Source: Capnocytophaga gingivalis ATCC 33624
GTDB lineage: Bacteria > Bacteroidota > Bacteroidia > Flavobacteriales > Flavobacteriaceae
Length of the DNA stretch: 64,000 nt
Assembly (NCBI RefSeq): GCF_000174755.1
Contig: NZ_ACLQ01000003.1
Span: 62,001 to 126,000, forward strand
Direction of reading: 5' to 3'
Made by a program: the position numbers and the translations under genes. Numbering within the stretch: the first letter of the stretch is position 1; each line of letters opens with the position of its first letter. This document shows positions 8,979 to 17,851 of this stretch, piece by piece. Below the pieces are notes generated by a model. It saw nothing but the letters and a program-made list of their open reading frames with translations, was not told where the DNA came from and did no database searches.

Positions 8979-10886
8979 ATGGGATTATTAGATTTATTTA
9001 AGAAAAAAAAGTTTGACGAAACAGATTTAAAATCAATAACTTACAAAAGATATTGGTTAGATCCTATTTCTACTATCCTCATTCCTACCGATTGGGAAGT
9101 GAGCAATACTGACCGTTTTTTAGCAAAATCTGCCGATGATAGAGCCAATCTCACCGTGATGAGTTCTGAAGAACCTATCAAGGGAGAGATTACCAAAGAC
9201 TTTTTCGAGAAGCTTAAGGGAGACTTTTTTAAGGAATATGAAAGAGATGGTTTCACGGCTCTGGATGAAACTACCTCCAATGAGCGCTATATAAGCAAAA
9301 CCTTTCAAACTTATGACGAGGTAGAATACCACTTCACTTGTGCCAAAAAGATTGATGACAAGGCAATTATCACTGAGCTTATCCTACGCCACAAAGAACC
9401 TTATAGCCTCGAAATGAGAGAGTTGGTGGACAAAATAGGAATGAGTATACAGTATGTAGCTGACTTCACCCGCCTTTTTGCCGAACGCTTAATTACCAAA
9501 AATCCCAATGTACAAGTAAGGAAAACCAAAGGATTAGAGATAGAGTGGATGCTCAAGAGTGAACCAGGACAACTCATCACCAGCTTCTTGGACAATGCCT
9601 ATGCTGAGTACATGCATCGTAGTGACTTCTACCTAAGTGAAATCATAGAGAAGTATGCCAGCTCCATCCTTGAGACTATTCCTAAGGAAAAACCCAAGCC
9701 CAAACCACAACCGCAACCTACAGCTAAGCCACAGCCTGAAAAACCTAAACAAGAACCACCTAAGGTTATCACCCCTGAACCACCTAAGGAGGAACCTATA
9801 ATTATAGCTACTCCACCTCCTGTAGAAAAAGTAAAAGAAGAACCTAAAAAAGAAGAGGTTACAGCAAAAGCAGAGCCTATCATAGAACTTTCTGGAGGTA
9901 TAGAGAGTGTTGCAAAAGAACCTGTTACCCCACAAAAACCTACAGACAAGGAGGAGATTGTAAAAGAAGAAAAAGAACCACAGAACACTCAAGAAAAAAC
10001 ACAAGAAATGCCTGCCATGAAAGAGACCCCTGAATCTATGGCTAAAAAGGCAGAAGGTCCCATTTTCCCTGATATAAGCAAATTTGTCCCTCAAGCGAAA
10101 GTTGAGGAAGAAAAAACAATTACAAAAGAAGAAACTCCTATCGATATCAGTGAGTCACTCAAGGATATCCTCGATGTAGCTATCAACTTAGATACTACCC
10201 AAGAGACTCCTGCTGCTATGACCACACCAGAGCCTATAGCTCCCGCAGCTCCTATAGTAGAGACTCCTGCAACTCCTGTAGAGCCCCCTGTGGCTACTGT
10301 AGAGGAGCCTCATGAAGAGCCTCTTATGGATGAAAATGCTACAGAGGTAGTCTCTGGCAATATCATCATCAAGAAGGAAGAGATCTTCCCACTGGTGAGA
10401 ACCACCTCTTTTATCAACGATCTAAAGAGAGAACTCCCTGACCTACTCTATGAAAATATCAATAGTGAGCTTGGAGTAATCTACTTGGTACGCAACGAGA
10501 AAGTAAGTCTGACCACTGAAGACCTCAAGAACCTAAGGCTTGACCGATTAGCCCTCAGGTCCTTGGCTGTAAAGAATCTCATAGAACAGGTAGAGGTAGG
10601 GGTAGAGGAAGAAGGCAGTCGCTACACTATCGTAGCAGATGGTAAGTTCGAAGCCAGCTTCTTGGTAGTCTCTGAACTTTGGTCAAAGGACAATATCCCT
10701 GTAGAAGGGACTATTACCATAGGAGTGCCTTCGAACAATGTATTGCTCATCACCGGTAGTGGGAACGCTGCTGATATGAACTGGATACGCCATCGTGTGG
10801 CTCAGGCTTATGTGGAGAGTAACATCCCTATCTCAGACAAACTTTTTGAGATAAAAGGAAATACACTTATCCCTTTGGAATTCTAA
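8979..10886 (+). CDS. Cytoplasmic protein with long Pro/Glu/Lys linker and DUF1444-like C-terminus
   Basis: This 635-residue protein has no signal peptide. Residues 1-225 form a mixed alpha/beta domain that I do not recognise. Residues about 225-440 are low-complexity, rich in Pro, Lys, Glu, Thr and Ala with many PKPKPQPQP- and KEEPKKEE-type stretches, and are probably a flexible linker. Residues about 455-635 (from IFPLVRTTSF to IPLEF) resemble the DUF1444/YtpQ family, including the stretch GTITIGVPSNNVLLI. Function is unknown. The stop is 7 bases before a small outer-membrane barrel gene, which is 20 bases before an MBOAT gene, so the three are probably one operon. Confidence 0.75.
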   Translation: MGLLDLFKKKKFDETDLKSITYKRYWLDPISTILIPTDWEVSNTDRFLAKSADDRANLTVMSSEEPIKGEITKDFFEKLKGDFFKEYERDGFTALDETTSNERYISKTFQTYDEVEYHFTCAKKIDDKAIITELILRHKEPYSLEMRELVDKIGMSIQYVADFTRLFAERLITKNPNVQVRKTKGLEIEWMLKSEPGQLITSFLDNAYAEYMHRSDFYLSEIIEKYASSILETIPKEKPKPKPQPQPTAKPQPEKPKQEPPKVITPEPPKEEPIIIATPPPVEKVKEEPKKEEVTAKAEPIIELSGGIESVAKEPVTPQKPTDKEEIVKEEKEPQNTQEKTQEMPAMKETPESMAKKAEGPIFPDISKFVPQAKVEEEKTITKEETPIDISESLKDILDVAINLDTTQETPAAMTTPEPIAPAAPIVETPATPVEPPVATVEEPHEEPLMDENATEVVSGNIIIKKEEIFPLVRTTSFINDLKRELPDLLYENINSELGVIYLVRNEKVSLTTEDLKNLRLDRLALRSLAVKNLIEQVEVGVEEEGSRYTIVADGKFEASFLVVSELWSKDNIPVEGTITIGVPSNNVLLITGSGNAADMNWIRHRVAQAYVESNIPISDKLFEIKGNTLIPLEF

Positions 10887-10893
10887 AAGACTT

Positions 10894-11442
10894 ATGAAAA
10901 AACTATTTTTTATTTTCTTACTCATAGGATCCTCTTGTGCTCTGTGGAGTCAAGAGGATAATGGCAATATCCTATTACCTAAGAACCAGAAAAATCAAAA
11001 TCCTTTTGGAGGTTTTACCTTCGGAGGAAATATAGGTGCTTCTTTTGGTGATAATGTATGGGGTGTATCCCTCTCCCCTCGTATAGGATACAAGCTTACA
11101 GACGACTTAGAATTGGCTTTTTCCGTAAACTATAACTGGCAGAAGACAAGCTATAGCCAATATAACTTTTTAGGCTTAGGCCCCGCTGTGAACTACTATT
11201 TCTTTCGTTCTGCCTATGTACATGCCTCCTACCAACATTATTTCATCAAACAAAAATTTGACAGACAAGAATCCTATCGTACAGAAGAAGATGCCCTATA
11301 CTTAGGAGGTGGCTATATGCAACCCTTAGGAGGGAATGCTTACCTACAAATGGGCTTCTCTTACAATGTATTATACAAAAAAGATAAGAGTATTTTCTCT
11401 TCTGGATTCTCCCCCTCTGTAGGGGTTGTTATTGGTCTGTAA
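10894..11442 (+). CDS. Small outer-membrane beta-barrel protein
   Basis: The 182-residue product starts with a Sec signal (about residues 1-19, ending ALWSQ). The mature part alternates aromatic and polar residues in strands such as YHASYQHYF-like and AYLQMGFSYNVLY, and the chain ends in a strand (SVGVVIGL), as in eight-stranded barrels of the OmpA/OprF-like superfamily. It is in the outer membrane; ligand or partner is unknown. It sits between the DUF1444-like gene and the MBOAT gene with very short gaps and is probably co-transcribed. Confidence 0.75.
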   Translation: MKKLFFIFLLIGSSCALWSQEDNGNILLPKNQKNQNPFGGFTFGGNIGASFGDNVWGVSLSPRIGYKLTDDLELAFSVNYNWQKTSYSQYNFLGLGPAVNYYFFRSAYVHASYQHYFIKQKFDRQESYRTEEDALYLGGGYMQPLGGNAYLQMGFSYNVLYKKDKSIFSSGFSPSVGVVIGL

Positions 11443-11462
11443 CCCTTAGCTTAGAAAGACGA

Positions 11463-13121
11463 ATGGATTGGATATATGATATTTTCGAATTCTCCAAAAA
11501 ATACCCCATGGACTTCACTCAGATGAGTTTCTGGATATTTTTTGTTATCATATATATAGGTTTCGCTCTGGTATACAAACGTATCTTTATCCGAAATTTG
11601 TTTTTGTTCTTTGTTAGCTGCTTTTTCTATTACAAAACCAGCGGACTATTCGTACTTCTACTGATATTCAGCACTATAACCGATTTCTATTTTGGCAAAC
11701 AAATAGATAAGAGTGAGAATGAATCCAAGCGGAAATTCTTCGTTACCCTCAGTGTCGTTCTGAACCTTACTGTGCTGAGTTACTTCAAGTATGCTTATTT
11801 CTTTACCGATACCTACAATACCATTTTCCACACCGATCACAAGGTATTCAACTATTTAGCTTATTGGGGAAATGGATTTTCCTCCAAGGGTGCTTTCTCT
11901 GTAGATGAGATTGTGCTTCCTGTAGGTATTTCCTTCTATACTTTCCAGACCATTAGCTATACAGTGGATATCTATAGGCGAAAACTCAAGTCCTTGGATT
12001 CCATTTTGGATTTTGGTTTCTATGTCACCTTCTTTCCTCAGTTAGTAGCGGGACCTATTGTCCGTGCAGAAGAGTTTGTCCCTCAGATACTTCGCCCTAC
12101 AGAAATCACAGCACAGGACTTCAACCGAGGCACTTACTTTATCTTTAAGGGACTGATTAAGAAAATGCTTTTTGCCAACTTTATCGCTGTAGAGTTTTTG
12201 GATAGAGTTTTTGAGATGCCCACCATGTATTCAGGATTTACGAACCTTATGGCCTTGGTAGGTTACTCTCTACAAGTATATGGAGATTTTGCAGGCTATA
12301 CGGATATAGCTATAGGGCTTGCCCTGCTGATGGGCTTTGAACTCCCTCGCAACTTCAATTCCCCTTATAAGGCTATCAATACAGGAGACTTCTGGAAGCG
12401 CTGGCATATCTCCCTTTCCACATGGCTTAAGGACTACCTATATATCCCCTTGGGAGGAAACCGTACAGGCTCATGGGCATCGGTGGCCATTGCTTTGGTC
12501 TTTGTCGTGGTAGCCCTCATTGGAGTAGGTAATCCCTATTTCTCATTGATTATAGGCTTTTTGCTCTTAGGAGGCACCTTATTAGCAATGAAAAGCACTC
12601 GCTTTCAGCACTATATCACTACCAATATCAACCTAATGCTCACCATGCTCTTAGGAGGACTCTGGCATGGTGCCTCGTGGAAATATATCCTATGGGGAGG
12701 GATCAATGGCTTAGGTATTGTCTTCTACAAACTCTGGCGCAAGGTAAGTCCTTATGAGCATTCCACCCATTGGCTGGCGCACTTCTGGAAGGTGTTCTCT
12801 ACCTTCCTCTTTATCGTCTTTGTTCGTCTCTACTTCCGTGGAGAAGACATGGAGCGTATCAACCAATGGTATGGACAAGTATGGAATAATATGGACTGGG
12901 CAAGCAGTGGGCAAGTATTATGGTACTTCAGAGAAGCCTTCTTGGTGATGATCTTAGGCTATACTGTACATTGGCTTCCTCAGTCACTCAAGGACAAGGT
13001 AGAGCAGGCCTATTACCGCAGTGATCTTTGGGTAAAAGTCCTTGTGATGGTCGTGGTAGCCGTAATCTGTTATCAGACTTTCTCCAATGATGCTCCTGCC
13101 TTCATCTATTTCCAATTCTAA
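11463..13121 (+). CDS. Membrane-bound O-acyltransferase (MBOAT, AlgI-like)
   Basis: The 552-residue protein has about eleven to twelve hydrophobic segments. MBOAT landmarks are LPVGISFYTFQTISYTVD near residue 160, FFPQLVAGPIVRA near 196 and the active-site histidine region LLGGLWHGASWKYILWG near 400. AlgI-like enzymes carry acetyl or acyl groups across the inner membrane onto an envelope polymer, usually with an SGNH-fold partner such as AlgJ/DltD. No such partner is in this operon or elsewhere in the window, so the acceptor is unknown; secreted polysaccharide, peptidoglycan or a lipid is possible. It is the last gene of a three-gene operon and converges on the glycogen cluster. Confidence 0.9.
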   Translation: MDWIYDIFEFSKKYPMDFTQMSFWIFFVIIYIGFALVYKRIFIRNLFLFFVSCFFYYKTSGLFVLLLIFSTITDFYFGKQIDKSENESKRKFFVTLSVVLNLTVLSYFKYAYFFTDTYNTIFHTDHKVFNYLAYWGNGFSSKGAFSVDEIVLPVGISFYTFQTISYTVDIYRRKLKSLDSILDFGFYVTFFPQLVAGPIVRAEEFVPQILRPTEITAQDFNRGTYFIFKGLIKKMLFANFIAVEFLDRVFEMPTMYSGFTNLMALVGYSLQVYGDFAGYTDIAIGLALLMGFELPRNFNSPYKAINTGDFWKRWHISLSTWLKDYLYIPLGGNRTGSWASVAIALVFVVVALIGVGNPYFSLIIGFLLLGGTLLAMKSTRFQHYITTNINLMLTMLLGGLWHGASWKYILWGGINGLGIVFYKLWRKVSPYEHSTHWLAHFWKVFSTFLFIVFVRLYFRGEDMERINQWYGQVWNNMDWASSGQVLWYFREAFLVMILGYTVHWLPQSLKDKVEQAYYRSDLWVKVLVMVVVAVICYQTFSNDAPAFIYFQF

Positions 13122-13133
13122 GACAGACAAAGA

Positions 13134-14363
13134 CTAAAATTCTTGTAGTGTTACCTCATTTTTGACCTGTTTGGCCAAAGCCTTGTCTATCTCCAGAGAG
13201 AAATCACTTAGAACATTCATATAGTTGATATAAGCATCGTAAGGAGATGCATAAGGAGATACTTTCTTAAGACGTTGTTCCAAGGATATTATCTTAGTAC
13301 TCATATAGTTAAAGTGATTACTACATTGCAATCGGCTATAGGTACGATGCAAGGCTTCATCTGGAATATTTTCCACCTTAGGACTTAGAGCAAAGAGTTC
13401 CTCGAAAGCATTCTCTTGTAGTTCATTCCCCAGCCATGAGGTAATATCGCGCTCTTCATCTGTCCAAGAGATAGGATTGGGTACATAGATAGCCTCCTTA
13501 GCGGGAAAAGTTTCCGCCACCTGCGAAGGGGTAAGGAAAGCATACTGCTCCTCGTCCAAGATATATTGTGGTAAGTAGCGTAAGAAATCAAAAATACCCG
13601 AAGAAGCCAAATTATACTTACCGAAAGCCTGATAGCGGAAGAAAAGATTTACCACATCCCCCTCCTGAAGGCTGGCCTTTAGCCAACGAGCATATTTTTC
13701 TGCGGTCAAAGGATATTCATCCCAATCCCTTGAGGAAAAGCGCAAAGAAATATCATCGCTGAGTTTAGCATTTTTGAGCAATATCTTTACCTTGTCATTA
13801 TTGGGGTGATGGTGCACGAAGTTAGGATTGCGCCAGCCCAAAATATGCTTAGCCCCTTCGGTGAGTATGGTATGGAACCCCAAGCGAGCAATACGTTCCC
13901 CTATACTATCGGAATAGATTAGGGACGTATTGCGGAAGGCTGTAGGGGCATGACCGAAAAGTTTCTCTATTCGCTGAGCGTGCCGGCGAACGTCCTTTTC
14001 GAATTCTGTGGTAGTATTGGAAAGAGAGGAAAGCGAATGTGCATAAGGCTCACAGAGAAACTCCACACAGCCTGTTTTGGCCAAAGCCTCAAAACTACGA
14101 ATCACCTCTGGAGCGTGCAATTCTAAGAGTTCAATAGCACTTCCCGATAGGGAAAAAGCTACCCTAAAGCGTCCTTTGTATTGAGCAATAAGCTCCAATA
14201 AGAGATTATTGGCAGGGAGATAACACTCACGAGCCAACTGCTCTATCTCTGTACGATTTAAGTAATAATCAAAATAATCATGTTGTTTGCCTATATCAAA
14301 AAAATGATACTGGCGAAGCTGTTCAGGGTGATGAACTTCAAAATAGAAACATATCGCTTTCAT
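13134..14363 (-). CDS. Glycoside hydrolase family 57-like protein, probably degenerate active site
   Basis: From the ATG at 14363 the protein has 409 residues; an ORF extending to 14405 runs past a TATATTTG promoter box, so the inner ATG is chosen. The fold is recognisable by FYFEVHHPEQLR at the N-terminus, CVEFLCEPYAHSL (residues 99-111), FRNTSLIYSD, LTEGAKHILGW and SGIFDFLRYLP. Two conserved sites differ from active GH57 amylases as I recall them: HQP near the N-terminus is HHP here, and the motif normally read as DYETFGEH is RYQAFGKY (residues 243-250), losing the Asp expected to be the acid/base. It may be non-catalytic or have changed activity. It is the last gene of the leftward glycogen cluster. 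Confidence 0.82.
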   Translation of the reverse strand: MKAICFYFEVHHPEQLRQYHFFDIGKQHDYFDYYLNRTEIEQLARECYLPANNLLLELIAQYKGRFRVAFSLSGSAIELLELHAPEVIRSFEALAKTGCVEFLCEPYAHSLSSLSNTTTEFEKDVRRHAQRIEKLFGHAPTAFRNTSLIYSDSIGERIARLGFHTILTEGAKHILGWRNPNFVHHHPNNDKVKILLKNAKLSDDISLRFSSRDWDEYPLTAEKYARWLKASLQEGDVVNLFFRYQAFGKYNLASSGIFDFLRYLPQYILDEEQYAFLTPSQVAETFPAKEAIYVPNPISWTDEERDITSWLGNELQENAFEELFALSPKVENIPDEALHRTYSRLQCSNHFNYMSTKIISLEQRLKKVSPYASPYDAYINYMNVLSDFSLEIDKALAKQVKNEVTLQEF

Positions 14364-14382
14364 GGTTGTCTTTCTTTGGTAA

Positions 14383-14390
14383 CAAATATA
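14383..14390 (-). promoter_or_regulatory. -7 promoter box for the GH57-like gene
   Basis: The minus strand reads TATATTTG, 20 bases upstream of the ATG at 14363. It suggests the last gene of the glycogen cluster also has its own promoter and supports the shorter start. Confidence 0.5.
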
Positions 14391-14431
14391 CGTTTTTTTT
14401 CTCAATTATACTAACTTTGTAGCTCTTTTTT

Positions 14432-15721
14432 TTAAGCTATCATTGTCTGATAAATGCTTTTTAACTTACCAGCAGCCCCCTCCCACTTGAGAGCATTGAC
14501 CTCTGTAAGTCCTTCCTTTTGGAGCGATTGGGCGAGTTTTGGATAGGCCAGTACTCCATAGATAGCGTCGGCCAAGGCATCGACATCCCAATAATCGACC
14601 TTGATAGCGTGTTGCAATACCTCCGATACTCCTGATTGCTTAGAAATAATCGTAGGCACGCCTATTCGCATAGCCTCCAGCGGTGAGATACCAAAGGGTT
14701 CGGATACCGAGGGCATCACATATACATCACTATAGCGGAACATCCGTTGCACATCTGTTCCTCTTAGAAATCCTGTAAAATGAAAATGTCCACCGAGCTT
14801 AAGCTGTGCCACTCGCCTTACCGAAGGGGTCATTTTGTCCCCATTGCCAGCCATGACAAAATGTACATTGGGCAAGCGCTTGTGTACTTTTGCAGCAGCC
14901 TCTATAAAGTATTCTGGTCCTTTCTGCAAGGTGATACGCCCTAAGAAGGTAACAATCTTTTCATTGAGCGCACGAGGAGGAAGGTCTAACTGCTCATCGG
15001 AGAAATCCACTGCATTGTGTACCGTACTTACTTTTTCGGGAGCTACTCCATACTTCTCTATCACTATAGCTCGTGTCCAATCACTTACAGTGATCACATG
15101 ATCCGCCTGGTGCATGCCGCTTTTTTCTATCTCATATACGATAGAATTGCGGTTGTACTCCCCTCCCCTATCATATTCGGTAGCATGTACATGCACTACC
15201 AAGGGCTTACCACTGATACGCTTGGCCAAGATCCCCGCCTGATAGGTCAGCCAATCGTGAGCATGAATAATATCAAAATCGTATTTGCTCGCTATAGTTC
15301 CTGCTACCAAGGCATAGCGATACACTTCTTCCAAGAGGTTTTCTCCGTATTTTCCAGAGAAATTATAAAGGCGCTTATTGTGATACTCTTGTGTCTGTAT
15401 TTTGGTACGTTCTTCCTCCCAATAGGAAGCAAAAACTTCTGGAGAGAGATAGGGACGCAGTGTGGAACCTATTTCCATGAACTTAATATGCTCTGCATAG
15501 TCCTGGGAAAGGGAATAATCCTCAAGCATCTCTTCCTCACTGGCATTGATAATGCGAGCCGCTTGAGCGTCTTCGTCTCCAGAGGCCTTGGGCATCACAA
15601 AGAGAACCTCTACCTCATTCTTGGCCAATCCCTTGGTAAGACCAAGGCATGCGGTACCTAAGCCACCGCTTATATGGGGAGGAAACTCCCATCCGAACAT
15701 GAGTACTTTTATCTTCTTCAT
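14432..15721 (-). CDS. Glycosyltransferase family 4, glycogen synthase-like
   Basis: The 429-residue cytoplasmic protein has a GT-B fold. The N-terminal half has FGWEFPPHISGGLGTA, the donor/acceptor loop of glycogen and starch synthase-like enzymes, and IIHAHDWLTYQAG near residue 155. The C-terminal half has FLGRITLQKGPEYFIEA and the retaining-enzyme E-x7-E motif EPFGISPLE near residue 345. Bacteroidota keep this gene beside GH57 and debranching-enzyme genes, as here, and it is thought to make the alpha-1,4-glucan chain. Whether it uses UDP- or ADP-glucose is not visible, and no glgC is in the window. It is 30 bases downstream of the debranching gene and probably shares its transcript. Confidence 0.88.
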   Translation of the reverse strand: MKKIKVLMFGWEFPPHISGGLGTACLGLTKGLAKNEVEVLFVMPKASGDEDAQAARIINASEEEMLEDYSLSQDYAEHIKFMEIGSTLRPYLSPEVFASYWEEERTKIQTQEYHNKRLYNFSGKYGENLLEEVYRYALVAGTIASKYDFDIIHAHDWLTYQAGILAKRISGKPLVVHVHATEYDRGGEYNRNSIVYEIEKSGMHQADHVITVSDWTRAIVIEKYGVAPEKVSTVHNAVDFSDEQLDLPPRALNEKIVTFLGRITLQKGPEYFIEAAAKVHKRLPNVHFVMAGNGDKMTPSVRRVAQLKLGGHFHFTGFLRGTDVQRMFRYSDVYVMPSVSEPFGISPLEAMRIGVPTIISKQSGVSEVLQHAIKVDYWDVDALADAIYGVLAYPKLAQSLQKEGLTEVNALKWEGAAGKLKSIYQTMIA

Positions 15722-15751
15722 ATAATGATTGTTTTTGGGTTTACCTTTATT

Positions 15752-17716
15752 TTATATTTTCTTTGTATTTCCTTCTCTATAGCACTGGATAAGGTAGATA
15801 CTACGGATAATCTCGGCTGTATTTCTCGCCTGTGAGATACATCCATGACCTACATAAGGAGGATTTCCATCATAGAATTCTGATATAAGTCCTATACCAT
15901 AGTTCTGTATATCCTGATCGACATGGCTTAGGAGCTGTTCTGCCTCTGCTACAAAATCTTTTCCATAGAGCTTCAGGGCACTTTCTATATAGAAGCTCAA
16001 TAACCATGTATGAGTACCCCCCTGGTAGATAGCCTCTTCTTGTTCTCGCATACTCCCCTCACAGCATCCTCTGTAGCGCTTGTCATCAGGAGCCAATGTA
16101 CGCAGTCCGCGGTCATTAAGCAGTTTGTCTTCAACTAAGTCAATAATATCTTTCTTTTGGCTTTCTTTCAGTGGGCTATAATCCAGCGCACAAGCAATGA
16201 TCTGATTAGGTCTGACGGAGAGATCCTGTACGCCCTCATCCTGCCAATCGGCCAAGTACCTCTTGTGTTCATTCCAGAAAGTCTGTACGAACTCTTGAGC
16301 TATCTGGGCAGGATACGCTTCCCATTGGGCTACAAAATCCCTATCATCTGCTTCTTGAGCCAAAGTTAGGGCATAGGATACGGCATTGTACCATAGAGCA
16401 TTCACCTCTACTATATACCCATGTCGCTCTACAAGAGGTTCCCCTTGTATGGTGCCATTCATCCAGGTAAGGGGGCGGTGATAGCGCTGGGCATAGATGA
16501 GCTTATTCTCAGTCATGTGTACTTGTGGGAAAGTACGTCCATCTCTATAAGCCTCAAGTACCGAAGATAGAGTATGTTTGTAGCGTTCCCAGAGCATTTT
16601 AGGAGGTATCTTTGCCCAGTGCTCATACTGCTGGAGTGTCCAGAAGAACCATAAGGAAGTATCCGCATTGTATTCATTTGGTGCATGGCTGCTGATCAGG
16701 CGAGGGAAAAGTCCTCCCTTCTGGTATTGCTGCATGGAGGAGAGCACCTGCTCAAAGAGCCCCGTATTGCCTGAAGCAATAGCAATCCCCGGAAGAGAGA
16801 TAAAAGTATTACGCCCATAAGAGAGATGCCATGGATAACCTGCCTTGATACGTGTTTCGGTAAGTTTTTCTATCACAAACTGGTTGGCAGCATACTTCAA
16901 GCAGTTCTCGAAACTATCCCGAGGCGCCCTCTGCTGGGCTGCCTTTGAGAAATTCATAGGCAAAGAAGCAACCTCTTCCTCCTTAGTCGATGCTGAGAAG
17001 ACAACGGGTATTTCCTTATGCAGGGTGAGCTCCATATACCCTGGCACCAAGAGATCTTCCTGATAATCTCCTCCACGAGCCTTGTCCTTGCTATACTGGA
17101 TATGCTTATACCAATGGGGGTCATGCAGGTAAGTATGCTCGCCACTAAGCTGCATATAGAGGGTAGGAAATCCCTCATAGAGCCTTGTGGCAATTCCCTG
17201 TGACACATATTCATAATCGGTACAAGCCACCGTATTCTCTACCGATAGCGCATGAATATCACGAAAAGCCAAGAAAGGTTTCAGTCGCAACTGTACAGCG
17301 TCGGCTCCTCCCAAAAGTGTATAGCGGATAAGCACTTGAGGTTGCCCATGAAGCATCATAATATCCTTGCGTAGACTTATCCCTGCCACTTGATAGGTGA
17401 TAGAATAATACTTATTGAGCTCGGAGGAGACAATATACTTATGCCCCTTAGGAAAGAAAGTATCGGGGTATTCATGGATAGCAAAATTAAACTCCATGTC
17501 ATTGACCACGACAGTCTCATCCAACGAGGAGAGCAAGAGATGGTTACGCCCTTTGAAGGCATCAATCGGCACTACCAAGAGCCCATGGTAACGACTGGTA
17601 TTGCAAAAATTGAGAGTGGTGGACAGATACCCTCCTTCTCGGTTAGTGCCGAGAAACTCTCTCTGTAAGGCAAATTCTAAATTTACCAAATCACGCTGTT
17701 TGAAACTTAAAGCCAT
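15752..17716 (-). CDS. Glycogen debranching enzyme (amylo-alpha-1,6-glucosidase)
   Basis: The 654-residue cytoplasmic protein starts with a bacterial debranching N-terminal domain (about residues 15-220, beginning FLGTNREGGYLSTTLNFCNTSRYHGLL in split form) followed by an (alpha/alpha)6-barrel of the GH133 type (about 270-645). Conserved barrel stretches are AGYPWHLSYGRNTFISLPGI, NADTSLWFFW, LTWMNG and EALWYN-like VEVNALWYN. The enzyme removes alpha-1,6-linked glucose stubs at glycogen branch points. It sits between glgB and the GT4 synthase gene, with a lipoprotein gene and about 135 bases of AT-rich DNA separating it from glgB. The AT-rich spacer (17717-17851) holds an imperfect palindrome around 17772-17790 and no clear gene. 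Confidence 0.9.
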   Translation of the reverse strand: MALSFKQRDLVNLEFALQREFLGTNREGGYLSTTLNFCNTSRYHGLLVVPIDAFKGRNHLLLSSLDETVVVNDMEFNFAIHEYPDTFFPKGHKYIVSSELNKYYSITYQVAGISLRKDIMMLHGQPQVLIRYTLLGGADAVQLRLKPFLAFRDIHALSVENTVACTDYEYVSQGIATRLYEGFPTLYMQLSGEHTYLHDPHWYKHIQYSKDKARGGDYQEDLLVPGYMELTLHKEIPVVFSASTKEEEVASLPMNFSKAAQQRAPRDSFENCLKYAANQFVIEKLTETRIKAGYPWHLSYGRNTFISLPGIAIASGNTGLFEQVLSSMQQYQKGGLFPRLISSHAPNEYNADTSLWFFWTLQQYEHWAKIPPKMLWERYKHTLSSVLEAYRDGRTFPQVHMTENKLIYAQRYHRPLTWMNGTIQGEPLVERHGYIVEVNALWYNAVSYALTLAQEADDRDFVAQWEAYPAQIAQEFVQTFWNEHKRYLADWQDEGVQDLSVRPNQIIACALDYSPLKESQKKDIIDLVEDKLLNDRGLRTLAPDDKRYRGCCEGSMREQEEAIYQGGTHTWLLSFYIESALKLYGKDFVAEAEQLLSHVDQDIQNYGIGLISEFYDGNPPYVGHGCISQARNTAEIIRSIYLIQCYREGNTKKI

Positions 17717-17851
17717 TAGATTAATGATTAATGGTTAATTATCGATTGTTAATGAATATACCCTATGGAAGGACGAATTGTTCGCCTTATAAGAGTAAAT
17801 TGTATCCTAATACTTTGTGCTCGTACGAACTTGTAGCTTGTGCCTAATTTT

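Noticed and set aside
9629-10094. Two leftward reading frames of 119 and 153 residues in the linker of the DUF1444-like gene.
   Set aside because: They are made of Phe/Arg- or Ser/Gly-rich text that mirrors the Lys/Glu/Pro-rich codons on the other strand, with no promoter or family match.
15017-15661. A rightward frame of 214 residues opposite the GT4 synthase gene.
   Set aside because: It is antisense to conserved GT4 motifs and reads as random hydrophobic text.
17717-17851. A small gene or ncRNA in the spacer between the debranching enzyme and the lipoprotein gene.
   Set aside because: I see only AT-rich text and an imperfect palindrome, no promoter or reading frame worth naming.
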